Assembly: GCA_963841815.1 (NCBI GenBank)
Contig: CAWJEE010000019.1
Coordinates: 360,215 to 424,214, forward strand
Source of the DNA: JAOUJD01 sp963841815
Lineage (GTDB): Bacteria; Pseudomonadota; Gammaproteobacteria; Burkholderiales; Burkholderiaceae_F
Direction: 5' to 3'
Length of the DNA: 64,000 nt
A program made the position numbers and the translations under genes. Shown piece by piece: positions 17,561-26,336 of this stretch (its first letter is position 1; each line of letters begins with the position of its first letter). Below the pieces are notes generated by a model that did not search any database, was not told the DNA's origin, and saw only the letters and a program-made list of their open reading frames with translations.

Positions 17561-17574
17561 TCATTTGCATGATG
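17561..17574. promoter_or_regulatory. Candidate LysR box
   Basis: ATCAT-TTGC-ATGAT, a 14-bp dyad containing a T-N11-A-like spacing, lies in the 125-base AT-richer gap between the divergent LysR and DoxX genes. Placement is right for an LTTR recognition site, but there is only one copy to judge from. Confidence 0.4.
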
Positions 17575-17657
17575 GGCTATTTATCCCTTGAATCGCCGCC
17601 CGTACTGTTCGGTCGTCGGCTGCACATCGCAGCCTCGCCACTAAACGGAGAACCGAA

Positions 17658-18080
17658 ATGACCGATACACGCGCCGATTACGCCGCCCTGCTGCTGCGCC
17701 TGTCCCTGGGAACGATGTTCGTCGCCCACGCCCTGCTGAAGGTGTTCGTCTTCACCGTGCCGGGCACCGTCCAGTTCTTCCAGTCGCTCGGACTGCCGGG
17801 CGTGCTGGCATACGTCACGATTGCCGCCGAACTGATCGGTGGCGCGCTGCTCATCCTCGGCGTCCGCACGCGCTGGGTCGCCCTGGCGCTGGTTCCGATC
17901 ATGCTGGGCGCGACGTGGGCGCACATCGGCAACGGCTGGCTCTTCTCGGCGCCGAAGGGCGGATGGGAATACCCCGTGTTCTGGACGATCACGCTGTTCG
18001 TGCAAGCCCTGCTCGGCGACGGCGCGCATGCGCTGCGCTTGGGCGGCGCGGCCCGCCAGACCCGGCTCCAGGCCGCCTGA
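17658..18080 (+). CDS. DoxX family membrane protein
   Basis: Integral membrane protein of 140 aa with four predicted helices (LLLRLSLGTMFVAHALLKVF; VLAYVTIAAELIGGALLILG; WVALALVPIMLGATW; FWTITLFVQALLGDG). DoxX proteins are small quinone-linked or redox-associated membrane proteins; in mycobacteria one works with superoxide dismutase and a thiol oxidase. Start ATG at 17658 follows an AGGAG-like CGGAGAA site. First gene of a likely three-gene operon with a glutathione transferase. Confidence 0.8.
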   Translation: MTDTRADYAALLLRLSLGTMFVAHALLKVFVFTVPGTVQFFQSLGLPGVLAYVTIAAELIGGALLILGVRTRWVALALVPIMLGATWAHIGNGWLFSAPKGGWEYPVFWTITLFVQALLGDGAHALRLGGAARQTRLQAA

Positions 18081-18116
18081 CCGCACGCTGACAAGCTCGA
18101 GACCAGGATCCCGGCC

Positions 18117-18722
18117 ATGAAGCTCTACTACGCCCCCGGCACGTGCTCGCTGTCGCCCCACATCGTGGCCCGCGAGGCCGGCCTGCCGCTGACGCTGGTC
18201 CGCGTCGACAACAAGAACAAGACGACCGAGTCCGGCGAGGACTACCGCGCCATCAATCCGAAGGGCTACGTGCCGCTGCTCGAACTCGACAACGGCGTGC
18301 GGCTCTCCGAAGGCCCGGCGATCGTGCAATACCTTGCCGACCTCGCGCCGGCGTCAAAGCTGGCGCCGGCCAACGGCACCGTCGAGCGATACCAGCTGCA
18401 GGAGTGGCTCAACTTCATCACGTCCGAGGTCCACAAGCAGTTCTCGCCGCTGTTCGATGCGACGATGCCGGACGAAGCGAAGGAGAAGTTCCGCAACCGG
18501 CTCGCCACGCGCTTCGACTGGATCGCCGGTCAGCTGAAGGGCCGCGACTACCTGATGGGGTCGTTCACGGTGGCCGACGCGTACCTGTTCGTCGTGCTCG
18601 GCTGGACGAAGTTCACCGGGCCCGACCTCACCCGCTGGCCTGTCCTGCAGGAGTTCGTCGCTCGCGTCGCCGCGCGGCCGCAGGTGCAGGAAGCCCTGAA
18701 GGCGGAAGGCCTGCTGAAGTGA
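18117..18722 (+). CDS. gstA: Glutathione S-transferase, beta class
   Basis: Soluble GST of 201 aa conjugating glutathione to electrophiles or reducing peroxides. The beta-class start MKLYYAPGTCSLSPHI has the active Cys at position 10 and Ser at 11. The glutathione-site motif PKGYVPLLELDNG is near residue 50, SEGPAIVQYLADL follows near 65, and the C-terminal all-helical domain has the FTVADAYLFVVLGWT N-capping motif. Length matches the E. coli enzyme (201 aa). Lies 36 bases after DoxX. Confidence 0.92.
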   Translation: MKLYYAPGTCSLSPHIVAREAGLPLTLVRVDNKNKTTESGEDYRAINPKGYVPLLELDNGVRLSEGPAIVQYLADLAPASKLAPANGTVERYQLQEWLNFITSEVHKQFSPLFDATMPDEAKEKFRNRLATRFDWIAGQLKGRDYLMGSFTVADAYLFVVLGWTKFTGPDLTRWPVLQEFVARVAARPQVQEALKAEGLLK

Positions 18723-18727
18723 CCGCC

Positions 18728-18752
18728 GGGCGGACGCACGCTGCGTCCGCCC
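18728..18752. terminator. Hairpin between gst and dioxygenase genes
   Basis: Perfect 11-bp stem (GGGCGGACGCA at 18728 with 18742-18752) and a 3-base loop, 5 bases after the gst stop. There is no T-run, so readthrough into the dioxygenase gene is likely; it may set relative expression. Confidence 0.4.
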
Positions 18753-18772
18753 GCTCCCAACCCGAGGTTCCC

Positions 18773-19591
18773 ATGAACGTCGTCCTGCCCACCCTCTTCA
18801 TTTCGCACGGCTCTCCGATGCACGCGGTCGAGGCAGGGCGCGCCGGCGAATCGTGGCGCGCGCTCGGCCTCCGGCTGCCGAAGCCGAAGGCTGTGCTCGT
18901 CGCCTCGGCGCACTGGGAAACGGAACTGCCGATGGTCGGCACGGCGCAGCGGCCCGAGACCATTCACGACTTCGGCGGCTTTCCGGAAGAGCTGTACCGC
19001 ATCCGCTACTCGGCGCCCGGCGCGCCGCTGGTGGCCGCACGGGCGATCGAACTGCTGAAGAACGCGGGCCTGCCCGCCACGGCGAACGGCTGCCGCGGGC
19101 TCGACCACGGAGCCTGGGTGCCGCTGCTGAAGTTGCTTCCCGAGGCCGACGTGCCGGTGGCGCAGATCTCGATCCAGCCCTCGCTCGACGCGGGCCATCA
19201 CCTGCGGGTCGGCGAGGCCCTCGCACCGCTGGTCGCCGAGGGCGTGCTGGTGCTCGCCTCCGGACACATGACGCACAACCTGCGCGAGTGGATCGCCGAT
19301 GCGCGTAGGCGCGGCTCCATGTCCGTCGACGACCGCGAGCCGGAGACCTACGTGCGCGAATTCACGGCGTGGGTCGACGATGCGCTGCGGCGCGACGACC
19401 GCGCCGCGCTCGCGCGCTGGGCCGAAGCGGCACCGCATGCGCGGCGCGCGCATCCGACGCCTGAGCACTTTCTGCCGCTGATGATCGCGGTCGGTGCCGC
19501 CGGCCGGAATCCGCGCGTCGAGCGCATCGATGCCGGCGTCGACAGCGGCGTGCTGGCGATGGACGCGTACCTGTTCTGGCCGCAGCCGTGA
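18773..19591 (+). CDS. DODA-type extradiol ring-cleavage dioxygenase
   Basis: Class III extradiol dioxygenase of 272 aa, related to 4,5-DOPA dioxygenase. The metal site and conserved positions are visible: His in LFISHGSPMHAV (residue 12), SAHWET near 45, the GLDHGAWVPL segment near 107 and SGHMTHNLREW near 163. ATG at 18773 is the start matching family N-termini. The enzyme opens catechol-type rings; bacterial members with this neighbourhood are poorly characterised, so the substrate is open. Confidence 0.85.
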   Translation: MNVVLPTLFISHGSPMHAVEAGRAGESWRALGLRLPKPKAVLVASAHWETELPMVGTAQRPETIHDFGGFPEELYRIRYSAPGAPLVAARAIELLKNAGLPATANGCRGLDHGAWVPLLKLLPEADVPVAQISIQPSLDAGHHLRVGEALAPLVAEGVLVLASGHMTHNLREWIADARRRGSMSVDDREPETYVREFTAWVDDALRRDDRAALARWAEAAPHARRAHPTPEHFLPLMIAVGAAGRNPRVERIDAGVDSGVLAMDAYLFWPQP

Positions 19592-19592
19592 T

Positions 19593-20267
19593 TCAGGCGG
19601 CGTCGCGCAGCGCGGGAACCTCGTAGAGCCGGTCTTCCGCGATCGCGACCACGCGGTCTCCCGTTTCGCGTTCGAAACGCGCTCCGCCGGTGAAGCTGCC
19701 GAAGGCCGGCAGCACGACCAGCCCCTCGCGCAGCCAGAAGCACGGCAGCCGGACGCTGTCGCCAGCGCGTCCGCTGATGCGCACGGCGGGATGCAGGTGG
19801 CCGGCGAGCGCGTGCGCCCCGGGAACGAACTGCGGGTGATGGCAGAGCGCCAGGCCGTCGACGCACCATGGTTCCGAACGGACTTCGATCCCGAGATCCG
19901 AAGGAGGGGCGCCGGCCTTCAGGTCGTGATTGCCCTCGACGAGCACGACGTCGAGGGAAGCGCGGGCCTCGCGCCAGGCGCGCAGTGCGGTCAGCGTGGC
20001 GGGCGCGTGCGCCTCCGATGCGTGAAACAGATCGCCGAGAAAGACGAGCGAAGTAGGCTGCGCCCGGTCAAGCACCGCCTCGAGGCGCGCCAGTGTCTCG
20101 CGCGTCGTGCCCTGGGGCACCGGAATCCCGCGCGCACGAAATGTCGCCGCCTTGCCGAAGTGCGCATCGGCGACGATGAGGCAGCGGCGCGCTCGCCAGA
20201 GGATTGCACCGGCCGCGAGCAGTTCGAGCGACTCGCGGCCGAACTCGACCTGCAACTGCGACTTCAC
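19593..20267 (-). CDS. pdeM: Ligase-associated DNA damage response endonuclease PdeM
   Basis: Calcineurin-like phosphoesterase of 224 aa. The PdeM hallmarks are DAHFGKAATFRARGIPVPQGT (residues 34-54, given here as DAHFGKAATFRARG then IPVPQGT), GDLFHASEA near 79, VEGNHD near 110 and AGHLHPAV near 153. In other bacteria pdeM sits with an ATP-dependent DNA ligase, an exonuclease and an Lhr-type helicase and acts in DNA repair. Here it is instead coupled (GTGA overlap) to a TraB-family gene; the helicase is 23 kb away. GTG start at 20267. Confidence 0.82.
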   Translation of the reverse strand: MKSQLQVEFGRESLELLAAGAILWRARRCLIVADAHFGKAATFRARGIPVPQGTTRETLARLEAVLDRAQPTSLVFLGDLFHASEAHAPATLTALRAWREARASLDVVLVEGNHDLKAGAPPSDLGIEVRSEPWCVDGLALCHHPQFVPGAHALAGHLHPAVRISGRAGDSVRLPCFWLREGLVVLPAFGSFTGGARFERETGDRVVAIAEDRLYEVPALRDAA

Positions 20268-21190
20268 AGTTCGGTCACCGTGTAACCGCGTGCACGCAGC
20301 ATCTCGACCAGTCCGCGCGGCCCCACCAGGTGCAACGAGCCCACCGCGAACAGATAGTTCCGGCCGTCGGCCATCAGCGCTTCGATCCTGCGCACCATCG
20401 CGGGGTGACGCCCGAACAGGATCGTGTCGACCGTGAAGCGCGCGCCGATCGTCGTCTGCGCCTGCATTTCCGAGAGCAGGCGCTCCAGTTCGGCACGGTC
20501 CGCCGTCGCCCACGCCTGCACGATCCGGTCGATCTCGCGCCGCGCCGTCTTCGTCTCCACGGCCCTCAGCGCCTCGTCGAGGAACGCCACCTGGGTCAGC
20601 CACGGCGCGGTCTCGAACAGCGAGAACTGCCGCTCGATCCCCTCGAACTCGAGGATCGGCCGGTTCCCGGCCTTCGCCAGTCCGCTCAGCCAGGACTCGG
20701 CGGCCTGTCCTTGCACGTAACCGGCCTGCGCCGCCTCGAACAGCGCGAGCACCGAGCCGAGCATCCACGGCTTCAGTCGCATCATCGGCCGCGGATCGAT
20801 GCCGTGGCCGGCGAGGACCGCCTCCGCCCGCTTCAGCGTGTCGGCCGGCAGCCGCTTGTCGAGGCCGTCCTCGCCCGGACCGTACATCGCGTACTTCTGT
20901 GTCGCGGTCGCGGCGCGCGCCAGGTCCGTGATGTCCGCCTCGAGCACGAGCGCGTCGATCCGCGACAGGTGAGACATGCGCGACGGGGGCAGAGGATAGA
21001 AGTCGGGACGGCCGACATGGATCGTGCCGAACAGCAGGGAAGCCTGGCTGCCCTTGCGGATCTCGAACAGGAAGCCCCGACGCTCGGCCTGCGCCTGCGC
21101 GGCGTCCATCGCGAGCAGTGCGACCAGCGCGACGAGCAGCGCGGCAGTCGCGCGCGCGAGCGTTTCACGAAGGATGAACGACCGGGTCAC
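20264..21190 (-). CDS. TraB/GumN family protein, exported
   Basis: Protein of 308 aa with an N-terminal hydrophobic signal segment (residues 13-33). The TraB/GumN core is seen in FLFEIRKGSQASLLFGTIHVG (two conserved pieces: FEIRKG and GTIHVG), LVLEADIT near 86, and the C-terminal NYLFAVGSLHLVGPRGLVEML. These residues (GxIH, E, GxxHL) resemble the Tiki-type metalloprotease site. Function in bacteria is largely unproven. The downstream pdeM start overlaps its stop. Confidence 0.8.
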   Translation of the reverse strand: MTRSFILRETLARATAALLVALVALLAMDAAQAQAERRGFLFEIRKGSQASLLFGTIHVGRPDFYPLPPSRMSHLSRIDALVLEADITDLARAATATQKYAMYGPGEDGLDKRLPADTLKRAEAVLAGHGIDPRPMMRLKPWMLGSVLALFEAAQAGYVQGQAAESWLSGLAKAGNRPILEFEGIERQFSLFETAPWLTQVAFLDEALRAVETKTARREIDRIVQAWATADRAELERLLSEMQAQTTIGARFTVDTILFGRHPAMVRRIEALMADGRNYLFAVGSLHLVGPRGLVEMLRARGYTVTEL

Positions 21191-21286
21191 GGGCAGGCGG
21201 AACAGCGGCTTGAAGCAGGCGATTGTAAGGAGGGCAGCGGCGTGAACGCCGCAGCGCCGTCCACGGGCACGGGGCCGGCGGTCGCT

Positions 21287-24019
21287 TCAGGCCGCCGTCG
21301 GCTCGGCAAGCGACGGCGGGGGCACGTCGGTCAGCGGCTTGATGTAGCGCATCACGCCCGGGTCTTCCTCGTCCCGGTGCGGGCCATAGCCGCGACGCTG
21401 CATCAGCAGGCCCATCTCGTCGTTGTCGCGCAGCACGAGCCCGATGAGTTGCGTGAGGCCGCGCGCACGCGCCGTGTCCTCCAGCGCCTGCATCAGCACG
21501 TGCCCCAGGCCGCGCCCCTGCCACGCATCCTCGACGATGACGCCGAACTCGGCCGACGTGCCGTCGGGGTTGCGCGTGTAGCGCGAGATTCCGCGGATCT
21601 CCTCGTGCTCTCCGCTGGCGTCGATCGCCACGAACGCCATCTCGCGGTCGTAGTCGATCTGCGTGTAGCGCACCAGGCGTTCCACCGTCAGCTCGCGCAC
21701 CGGCGCGTGGAAGCGCAGGTACGACGTCCGCGCGGACAGCCGGCTGATCAGGCGCTTCTCCGCCTCGGCGTCTTCCGGGCGGATCGCGCGCAGGATCACC
21801 TTCTCGCCGCCATTCAGCTCGACCTGCCGCGTGAGCGCGCGCGGATACGGGTGGATGGCGAGATGCGAGAACGTGGCATCGGCCACCAGAGGACCGTTGG
21901 TCACCACCACGCGCGCGTCGAGCGCGATGACGCCGTGCTCGTCCGCGAGCAGCGGATTGATGTCGAGCTCCGCGACCGCCGGGATCTCGCACGCGAGTTC
22001 GGACACGCGCAGCAGGACCTCGATCACCTTGTCGACGTCGACCGCGGGCGCCCCGCGGAACGGCTCGAGCATGCGCGACACACGCGTGCGCGAGATCAGG
22101 TCGCGCGCCAGGAAGGCATTGAGCGGCGGAACGGCGACGGCCGAGTCGCGGAACACTTCGACTGCGATGCCGCCCATCCCGAAGGTGATCACCGGGCCGA
22201 ACGTCGGATCGCGCGCGAGGCCGACGATCAGCTCGCGTCCCTGCGGACGCACAACCATCTTCTGAACGAGCACGCCGAGGAACCGCGCCTGGGGAGCGCG
22301 CTCGACCAGGCGGGACGCGATCGCTTCGAACCCGTGCTCGACTTCGTCGACACTGGCGAGCCCGAGCAGGACCCCGCCCACGTCGCTCTTGTGCGTGATC
22401 CCGTCCGCGCGAACCTTGAGCACGACGGGAAAACCGAGTTGCAACGCCGCCTGGCGTGCCTCCATCGCGCTGCGCGCGAAGAGCCCGATGGCCGTTTCGA
22501 TCCCGAACGAAGCCAGCAGCGCCTTGCTGTCCTGCTCGTCGAGCGTGTGCCGGCCGCCGGCGCGCGCGCCGTCGATGATCCGGCGCGCCGCGTTGATGTC
22601 GAACTTCAGTTCGTCGATTCGCGGCGGCGGCACCTGCAGGCGCAACTCGCGGTTCCGGACGAACTGCGCGAGGTGGCCGAAGACCTCGACGCCGCGCTCC
22701 GGGGTCGACATCGCCGGCAGCGCCGCGGCCTTGAAGACCGCGCGTCCCCGGCCGGCGTCCTTCTCTCCGAGCCAGGCGGAGACCACCGGTTTCTCCGATG
22801 CGGCGGCGATCGGCAGGAGAGCCTCCGCGGCGCGCTCGGCGCTCGTGCGTGGCGTGGGCGAGAACAGCAGCAGGACCGCATCGTTGGCGCGGTCCTCGAT
22901 CAGCAGCTTCAACGCGGTAGCCATCCGGGCGCCGTCAGCGTCTGCCAGGACGTCGACCGGGTTGGTGCGCGACCAGCCGGGCGGCAAGGCATCTGTGAGG
23001 GCGGCGAGGGTGACATCCGACAGGCGGGCGAGCACGACGTTGTTGCCCTCGACCTCGTCGGCCGCCAGCGCGCCCGGCCCGCCGCCGTTTGACACGATCG
23101 CCAGCCGGTTGCCGCGCGGCAGGCGTCCGTTGGCCAGCGTGTCGGCCGCGGCGAACAGGTGCCCGATCTTCGGCACGCGGACGGCGCCGGCCCGGCGTAG
23201 GGCGGCGTCGAACACCGCATCGTTGCCCACCAGCGCGCCGGTGTGGCTCAGCGCGGTCCGCCCGCCGGCGGCGTACTTGCCCGACTTCAGCACGATGACG
23301 GGCTTCACGCTCGAAGCTGCGCGCACGCTCGACATGAATCCGCGCGCGTCGTGGATGCCCTCGACGTACAGCAGGATCGAGCGTGTCAGGGTGTCGCCCG
23401 CGAGGAAGTCGAGGATCTCGGCGATGCCCACGTCCGACTCGGTGCCGGTGGCCAGGACCGTCGAAAAGCCGAAGCCGGCCGTCCAGGCGTGGTCGAGCAA
23501 CGCTGTCGTCACCGCGCCGGACTGCGACACGAGCGCGATGTTGCCCGGACGCGCGACAGTGCGCGCCCAGCTGGCGTTCAGGCCGATGTCCGGCCGCATC
23601 AGCCCCAGGCAATTCGGGCCGAGCAGCCTCACCTTGCCGCGACGCGCGCGCTGCACCACCTCCTGCTCGATCCGCTGCACGTCAGGTCCCTGGTCGCACA
23701 GGCCGGGCGACAGCACGAGGATCGCTGGAATGCCGCGCGCCGCCGCGTCGTCCACGATGCCGGGCACGTGGCGCGCGGCCGTCACGACGATGGCCAGGTC
23801 GACCTTGTGGGGCAAGGCCTGGAGCGAGGGCAGGCAGGGGCGGCCGTCGACCGTCCGGTGCTTCGGGTTGACCGCGAACACCTCACCCGAGAAGCCGGCC
23901 GACATCACGTTGTTCATGACGAACCGGCCGAAGGATTCCGGCCGGTGGCTCGCTCCGACGACCGCGATGGACCGAGGCGCAAGCGCCGGGCGCAGGTAAT
24001 GGATGGCGTCGAGACTCAT
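21287..24019 (-). CDS. NDP-forming acyl-CoA synthetase fused to GNAT acetyltransferase (Pat-like)
   Basis: Large fusion of 910 aa. N-terminus: CoA-binding Rossmann domain (SIAVVGASHRPESFGRFVMNNV split as IAVVGASHRPESFG). Then the succinyl-CoA-ligase-like domain with LLGPNCLGLMRP near 133 and the phospho-His region LVSQSGAVTT near 158, an ATP-grasp domain (GFPVVLKVRADGITHKSDVGG as FPVVLKVRADGITHKSDVGG) around 525, and a C-terminal GNAT domain (EFGVIVEDAWQGRGLGHVLM near 845). Homologues such as Salmonella Pat acetylate acyl-CoA synthetases; here both halves look complete. Single gene between unlinked neighbours. Confidence 0.87.
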   Translation of the reverse strand: MSLDAIHYLRPALAPRSIAVVGASHRPESFGRFVMNNVMSAGFSGEVFAVNPKHRTVDGRPCLPSLQALPHKVDLAIVVTAARHVPGIVDDAAARGIPAILVLSPGLCDQGPDVQRIEQEVVQRARRGKVRLLGPNCLGLMRPDIGLNASWARTVARPGNIALVSQSGAVTTALLDHAWTAGFGFSTVLATGTESDVGIAEILDFLAGDTLTRSILLYVEGIHDARGFMSSVRAASSVKPVIVLKSGKYAAGGRTALSHTGALVGNDAVFDAALRRAGAVRVPKIGHLFAAADTLANGRLPRGNRLAIVSNGGGPGALAADEVEGNNVVLARLSDVTLAALTDALPPGWSRTNPVDVLADADGARMATALKLLIEDRANDAVLLLFSPTPRTSAERAAEALLPIAAASEKPVVSAWLGEKDAGRGRAVFKAAALPAMSTPERGVEVFGHLAQFVRNRELRLQVPPPRIDELKFDINAARRIIDGARAGGRHTLDEQDSKALLASFGIETAIGLFARSAMEARQAALQLGFPVVLKVRADGITHKSDVGGVLLGLASVDEVEHGFEAIASRLVERAPQARFLGVLVQKMVVRPQGRELIVGLARDPTFGPVITFGMGGIAVEVFRDSAVAVPPLNAFLARDLISRTRVSRMLEPFRGAPAVDVDKVIEVLLRVSELACEIPAVAELDINPLLADEHGVIALDARVVVTNGPLVADATFSHLAIHPYPRALTRQVELNGGEKVILRAIRPEDAEAEKRLISRLSARTSYLRFHAPVRELTVERLVRYTQIDYDREMAFVAIDASGEHEEIRGISRYTRNPDGTSAEFGVIVEDAWQGRGLGHVLMQALEDTARARGLTQLIGLVLRDNDEMGLLMQRRGYGPHRDEEDPGVMRYIKPLTDVPPPSLAEPTAA

Positions 24020-24238
24020 GGTTCAGCCTCGACTCGATGGCGAAGCGGGCACGCGGGAGACGTCATGGCAGGGATCATGACGCGAATGTCGCAAAGCAAC
24101 AAATCGCAACATATCAGATTCATCTGCAACGAAATGACCCTTGGCACGTCCCAGCCGTTGACCGGCGTCAACCGCCTCCCTTCGCCGCCTTCGTAGCCTC
24201 CCGGCTAGGGAAGGGTTGCAGCTGGAATCGAGAGACCC

Positions 24239-24643
24239 ATGGTGTCGCCGCTGTCGGAGACGGATCTTCAATCGCTCGGCGCCGCGCTGAAGCAGCGCCG
24301 GGCCGAGGTCGGCACGGAAGTGCAGGATCGCCTGCACCGTCACGGCCTGACCACCCACGAGGATGCCGCCCTGCCGAATCGCCGCGAGGAAACGGACGAC
24401 GACGCGGCCGCCGACACCGCAGCCCACATGGACATCGCGGCAGTCGCGCGCGAGGCCGAAGAACTGTCGAAGCTGGAAAGCGCGCTGAAGCGGCTCGCCG
24501 AGGGCGAATACGGCGTCTGCACCGAGTGTGGCGACGATATCGCCCGCGAGCGGTTGTTTGCGAACCCGGCGGCCACCCGCTGTGCGGAGTGCCAGCAGTA
24601 CGCAGAGCGCACGGCTCGCGTCGCACGCGTCACGCGCGGCTGA
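24239..24643 (+). CDS. TraR/DksA family zinc-finger protein
   Basis: Small protein of 134 aa: a helical coiled-coil part (residues 5-90) followed by a four-Cys zinc finger CTECGDDI…RCAECQ at residues 93-118, the TraR/DksA C4 signature. DksA-type proteins enter the RNA polymerase secondary channel. The acidic tip Asp pair of true DksA is not clearly placed, so it may be a paralogue with altered output. ATG at 24239. Confidence 0.83.
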   Translation: MVSPLSETDLQSLGAALKQRRAEVGTEVQDRLHRHGLTTHEDAALPNRREETDDDAAADTAAHMDIAAVAREAEELSKLESALKRLAEGEYGVCTECGDDIARERLFANPAATRCAECQQYAERTARVARVTRG

Positions 24644-24770
24644 CCGCAACTCCCCGCACTTCGCGTTTCCGGTCCGATCAAGGCTGTTTTTTCGCGGTTC
24701 GCCGGTGGCGATCGCAGTGAACAATCCCTCCCAGCAGCCCCCTTTGCAGCGGGAAACGATTGGAGGAGCA

Positions 24771-25394
24771 ATGCGCAAGGCAATGATCGGATTGGCATTG
24801 GCGATGGCAACCGCGTCTGCCGGCGCGCAGGACGGCAAGGGCTACCTCGCCGCCGGCGTGGGCGTTTCGAAATTCAGCATCGACTTCTGCGACACCGCCC
24901 CGTCGAGTTGCGACGACTCCGGCTTCGCCTGGAACTTCCGCGCCGGGTACCACTTCTTTCCGTGGCTTGGCGTGGAAGCGTCCTTCCTCGACTTCGGCGC
25001 GGGGACGCTGCCCGGCGTGCTCTTGAACCCGCCGGCGAACACCGTGTCGATCCCGACGGACTCCGACGTGCGCACGTCCGGGTTCGTCGCGTCCTTGGTC
25101 GGGCGCGTGCCTCTCGGCCCGGTGAGCGTCGTGGGACGCGTCGGCTGGGGTGCCATCACAGGCAAATTCACGGGCAACGCGGCGGTCCAGGACCTGACCA
25201 CCGGCGCAATCCAGTACTTCAGCGCGCAAAACCGCGAAACGACCGGCCAACTCGTTTATGGCGTCGGGCTCACGTTCGACCTGGGCAAGTCGTGGGTCGC
25301 GCGCGTGGACTGGGACCGGACCAGCGCCGAGGACGGCCGCAATCCCAAGTACGACGTCGACATGTTCACCGCGGGAGTCGGGTACCGCTTCTAG
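24771..25394 (+). CDS. Outer-membrane beta-barrel protein, OmpA/OmpW-like
   Basis: Protein of 207 aa with a signal peptide (residues 1-19, ending SAGA|QDG) and a run of amphipathic strands ending in the aromatic GVGYRF terminus that BAM recognises. A Cys pair (FCDTAPSSCDD) near residues 42-50 could form a disulfide-closed loop. ATG at 24771 follows TGGAGGAG. It resembles the next gene in plan, including the Cys pair and the LDFG/QDFG strand. Exact role unknown. Confidence 0.8.
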   Translation: MRKAMIGLALAMATASAGAQDGKGYLAAGVGVSKFSIDFCDTAPSSCDDSGFAWNFRAGYHFFPWLGVEASFLDFGAGTLPGVLLNPPANTVSIPTDSDVRTSGFVASLVGRVPLGPVSVVGRVGWGAITGKFTGNAAVQDLTTGAIQYFSAQNRETTGQLVYGVGLTFDLGKSWVARVDWDRTSAEDGRNPKYDVDMFTAGVGYRF

Positions 25395-25427
25395 CGGCTG
25401 CCGCGAATTGCGGGCCGCTCCTGTGAA

Positions 25428-25458
25428 AGGCCCCGCAATTGCGGGGCTCTTCTTGTTG
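25428..25458 (+). terminator. Rho-independent terminator
   Basis: Dyad GCCCCGCAATTGCGGGGC at 25430-25447 followed by TCTTCTTGTTG, 35 bases past the barrel gene stop: a typical intrinsic terminator. Confidence 0.8.
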
Positions 25459-25628
25459 CGGGAGAGCAACTTGCGCCAGCCTCGGTTGCCGACCGTCAAT
25501 GTACGCTGCGACTCGACCCGACCTTCCAGTGAAAGGGACTCGCCGATGTCCTACAAAGTGAAGGGGCGTTGATGCGCGTGCTGTAAGGTCCGCGCATCCT
25601 CGCCTACAAGACGAAGAAAGGGATACAC

Positions 25629-26204
25629 ATGAAACGACTACTCACTGCCTCCATCCTCGCCGCTTCGCTGGCCTCCGGCGCTGCATTTGCACAGAGCCCG
25701 GGCGTCGGCCCGTATGTGGGCGGCTCCATTGGCAGCTCCAACTTCGGCATCGAGAACTGTATCGGCGATTGCGACAAGACCGACATCGGCTTCAAGGTCT
25801 TTGGCGGCTACATGTTCACGCCATATATCGGGACAGAGCTAAGCTATCAAGACTTCGGCAAGGCAAAGGTCAACGTCGCAATCCCCGGCGGTTCGGTGAA
25901 CGCGGAAGGTAAGAGCTCGGGCTTCGGCGCCTTCCTGACTGCGCAGTACCCCGTTGAGAACTGGGCTCTATTCGGCAAGATCGGCTTCGGCTGGCTCGAT
26001 AACAAACTCACCGTGACGGCGAACCCGTATGGAGCCGCCAGCGAATCCGATTCGTCGACCGAGTTCGCCTGGGGCCTCGGCTTTACCTACATGATCAACA
26101 AGAACGTGGGCATTCGCGGCGAGTACGAAAACTTCAAGTACAGCTTCCAGAACGAGTCCGACAACATCACCTTGTGGTCGCTCGGCGTCCAGTACAAGTT
26201 CTGA
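25629..26204 (+). CDS. Outer-membrane beta-barrel protein (OmpA-like transmembrane domain)
   Basis: Protein of 191 aa, signal peptide 1-21 (SGAAFA|QSP), then an eight-strand-like barrel: YVGGSIGSSNFG, GFKVFGGYMFTPYIGTELSYQDFG, GFGAFLTAQYP, GLGFTYMINKNVGIRGEYENF and the C-terminal WSLGVQYKF. A Cys pair NCIGDC near residues 39-44 parallels the upstream paralogue. RBS is AAAGGGA before ATG 25629. The lower GC of this gene compared with its neighbours may reflect high expression. No peptidoglycan-binding OmpA domain is present. Confidence 0.82.
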   Translation: MKRLLTASILAASLASGAAFAQSPGVGPYVGGSIGSSNFGIENCIGDCDKTDIGFKVFGGYMFTPYIGTELSYQDFGKAKVNVAIPGGSVNAEGKSSGFGAFLTAQYPVENWALFGKIGFGWLDNKLTVTANPYGAASESDSSTEFAWGLGFTYMINKNVGIRGEYENFKYSFQNESDNITLWSLGVQYKF

Positions 26205-26231
26205 CCGCACAGCGGTTCTGACCGCACAGCG
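26198..26231 (+). repeat. 17-bp perfect tandem duplication at the barrel stop codon
   Basis: GTTCTGACCGCACAGCG occurs at 26198-26214 and again immediately at 26215-26231. The first copy contains the stop codon, so the second is 3' of the gene and harmless. It looks like a recent slippage duplication. Confidence 0.75.
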
Positions 26232-26239
26232 CTCCAACG

Positions 26240-26270
26240 ACAAACGGCCCTTCGGGGCCGTTTGTCTTTC
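26240..26270 (+). terminator. Rho-independent terminator
   Basis: Stem ACAAACGGCC (26240-26249) with GGCCGTTTGT (26256-26265), then CTTTC. It ends the barrel transcript before the EamA gene. Confidence 0.78.
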
Positions 26271-26336
26271 AGCGGCTCCGCCGGGGCGTGATCGGCGAGT
26301 GGCGGGGACGCCGGCACCATCGGCGACAATTCGCCC

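Noticed and set aside
25546..25572. Eight-codon open frame (MSYKVKGR) with a purine-rich upstream site
   Set aside because: Could be a leader peptide or the start of a lost gene, but it is too short to support and nothing downstream looks regulated by it.
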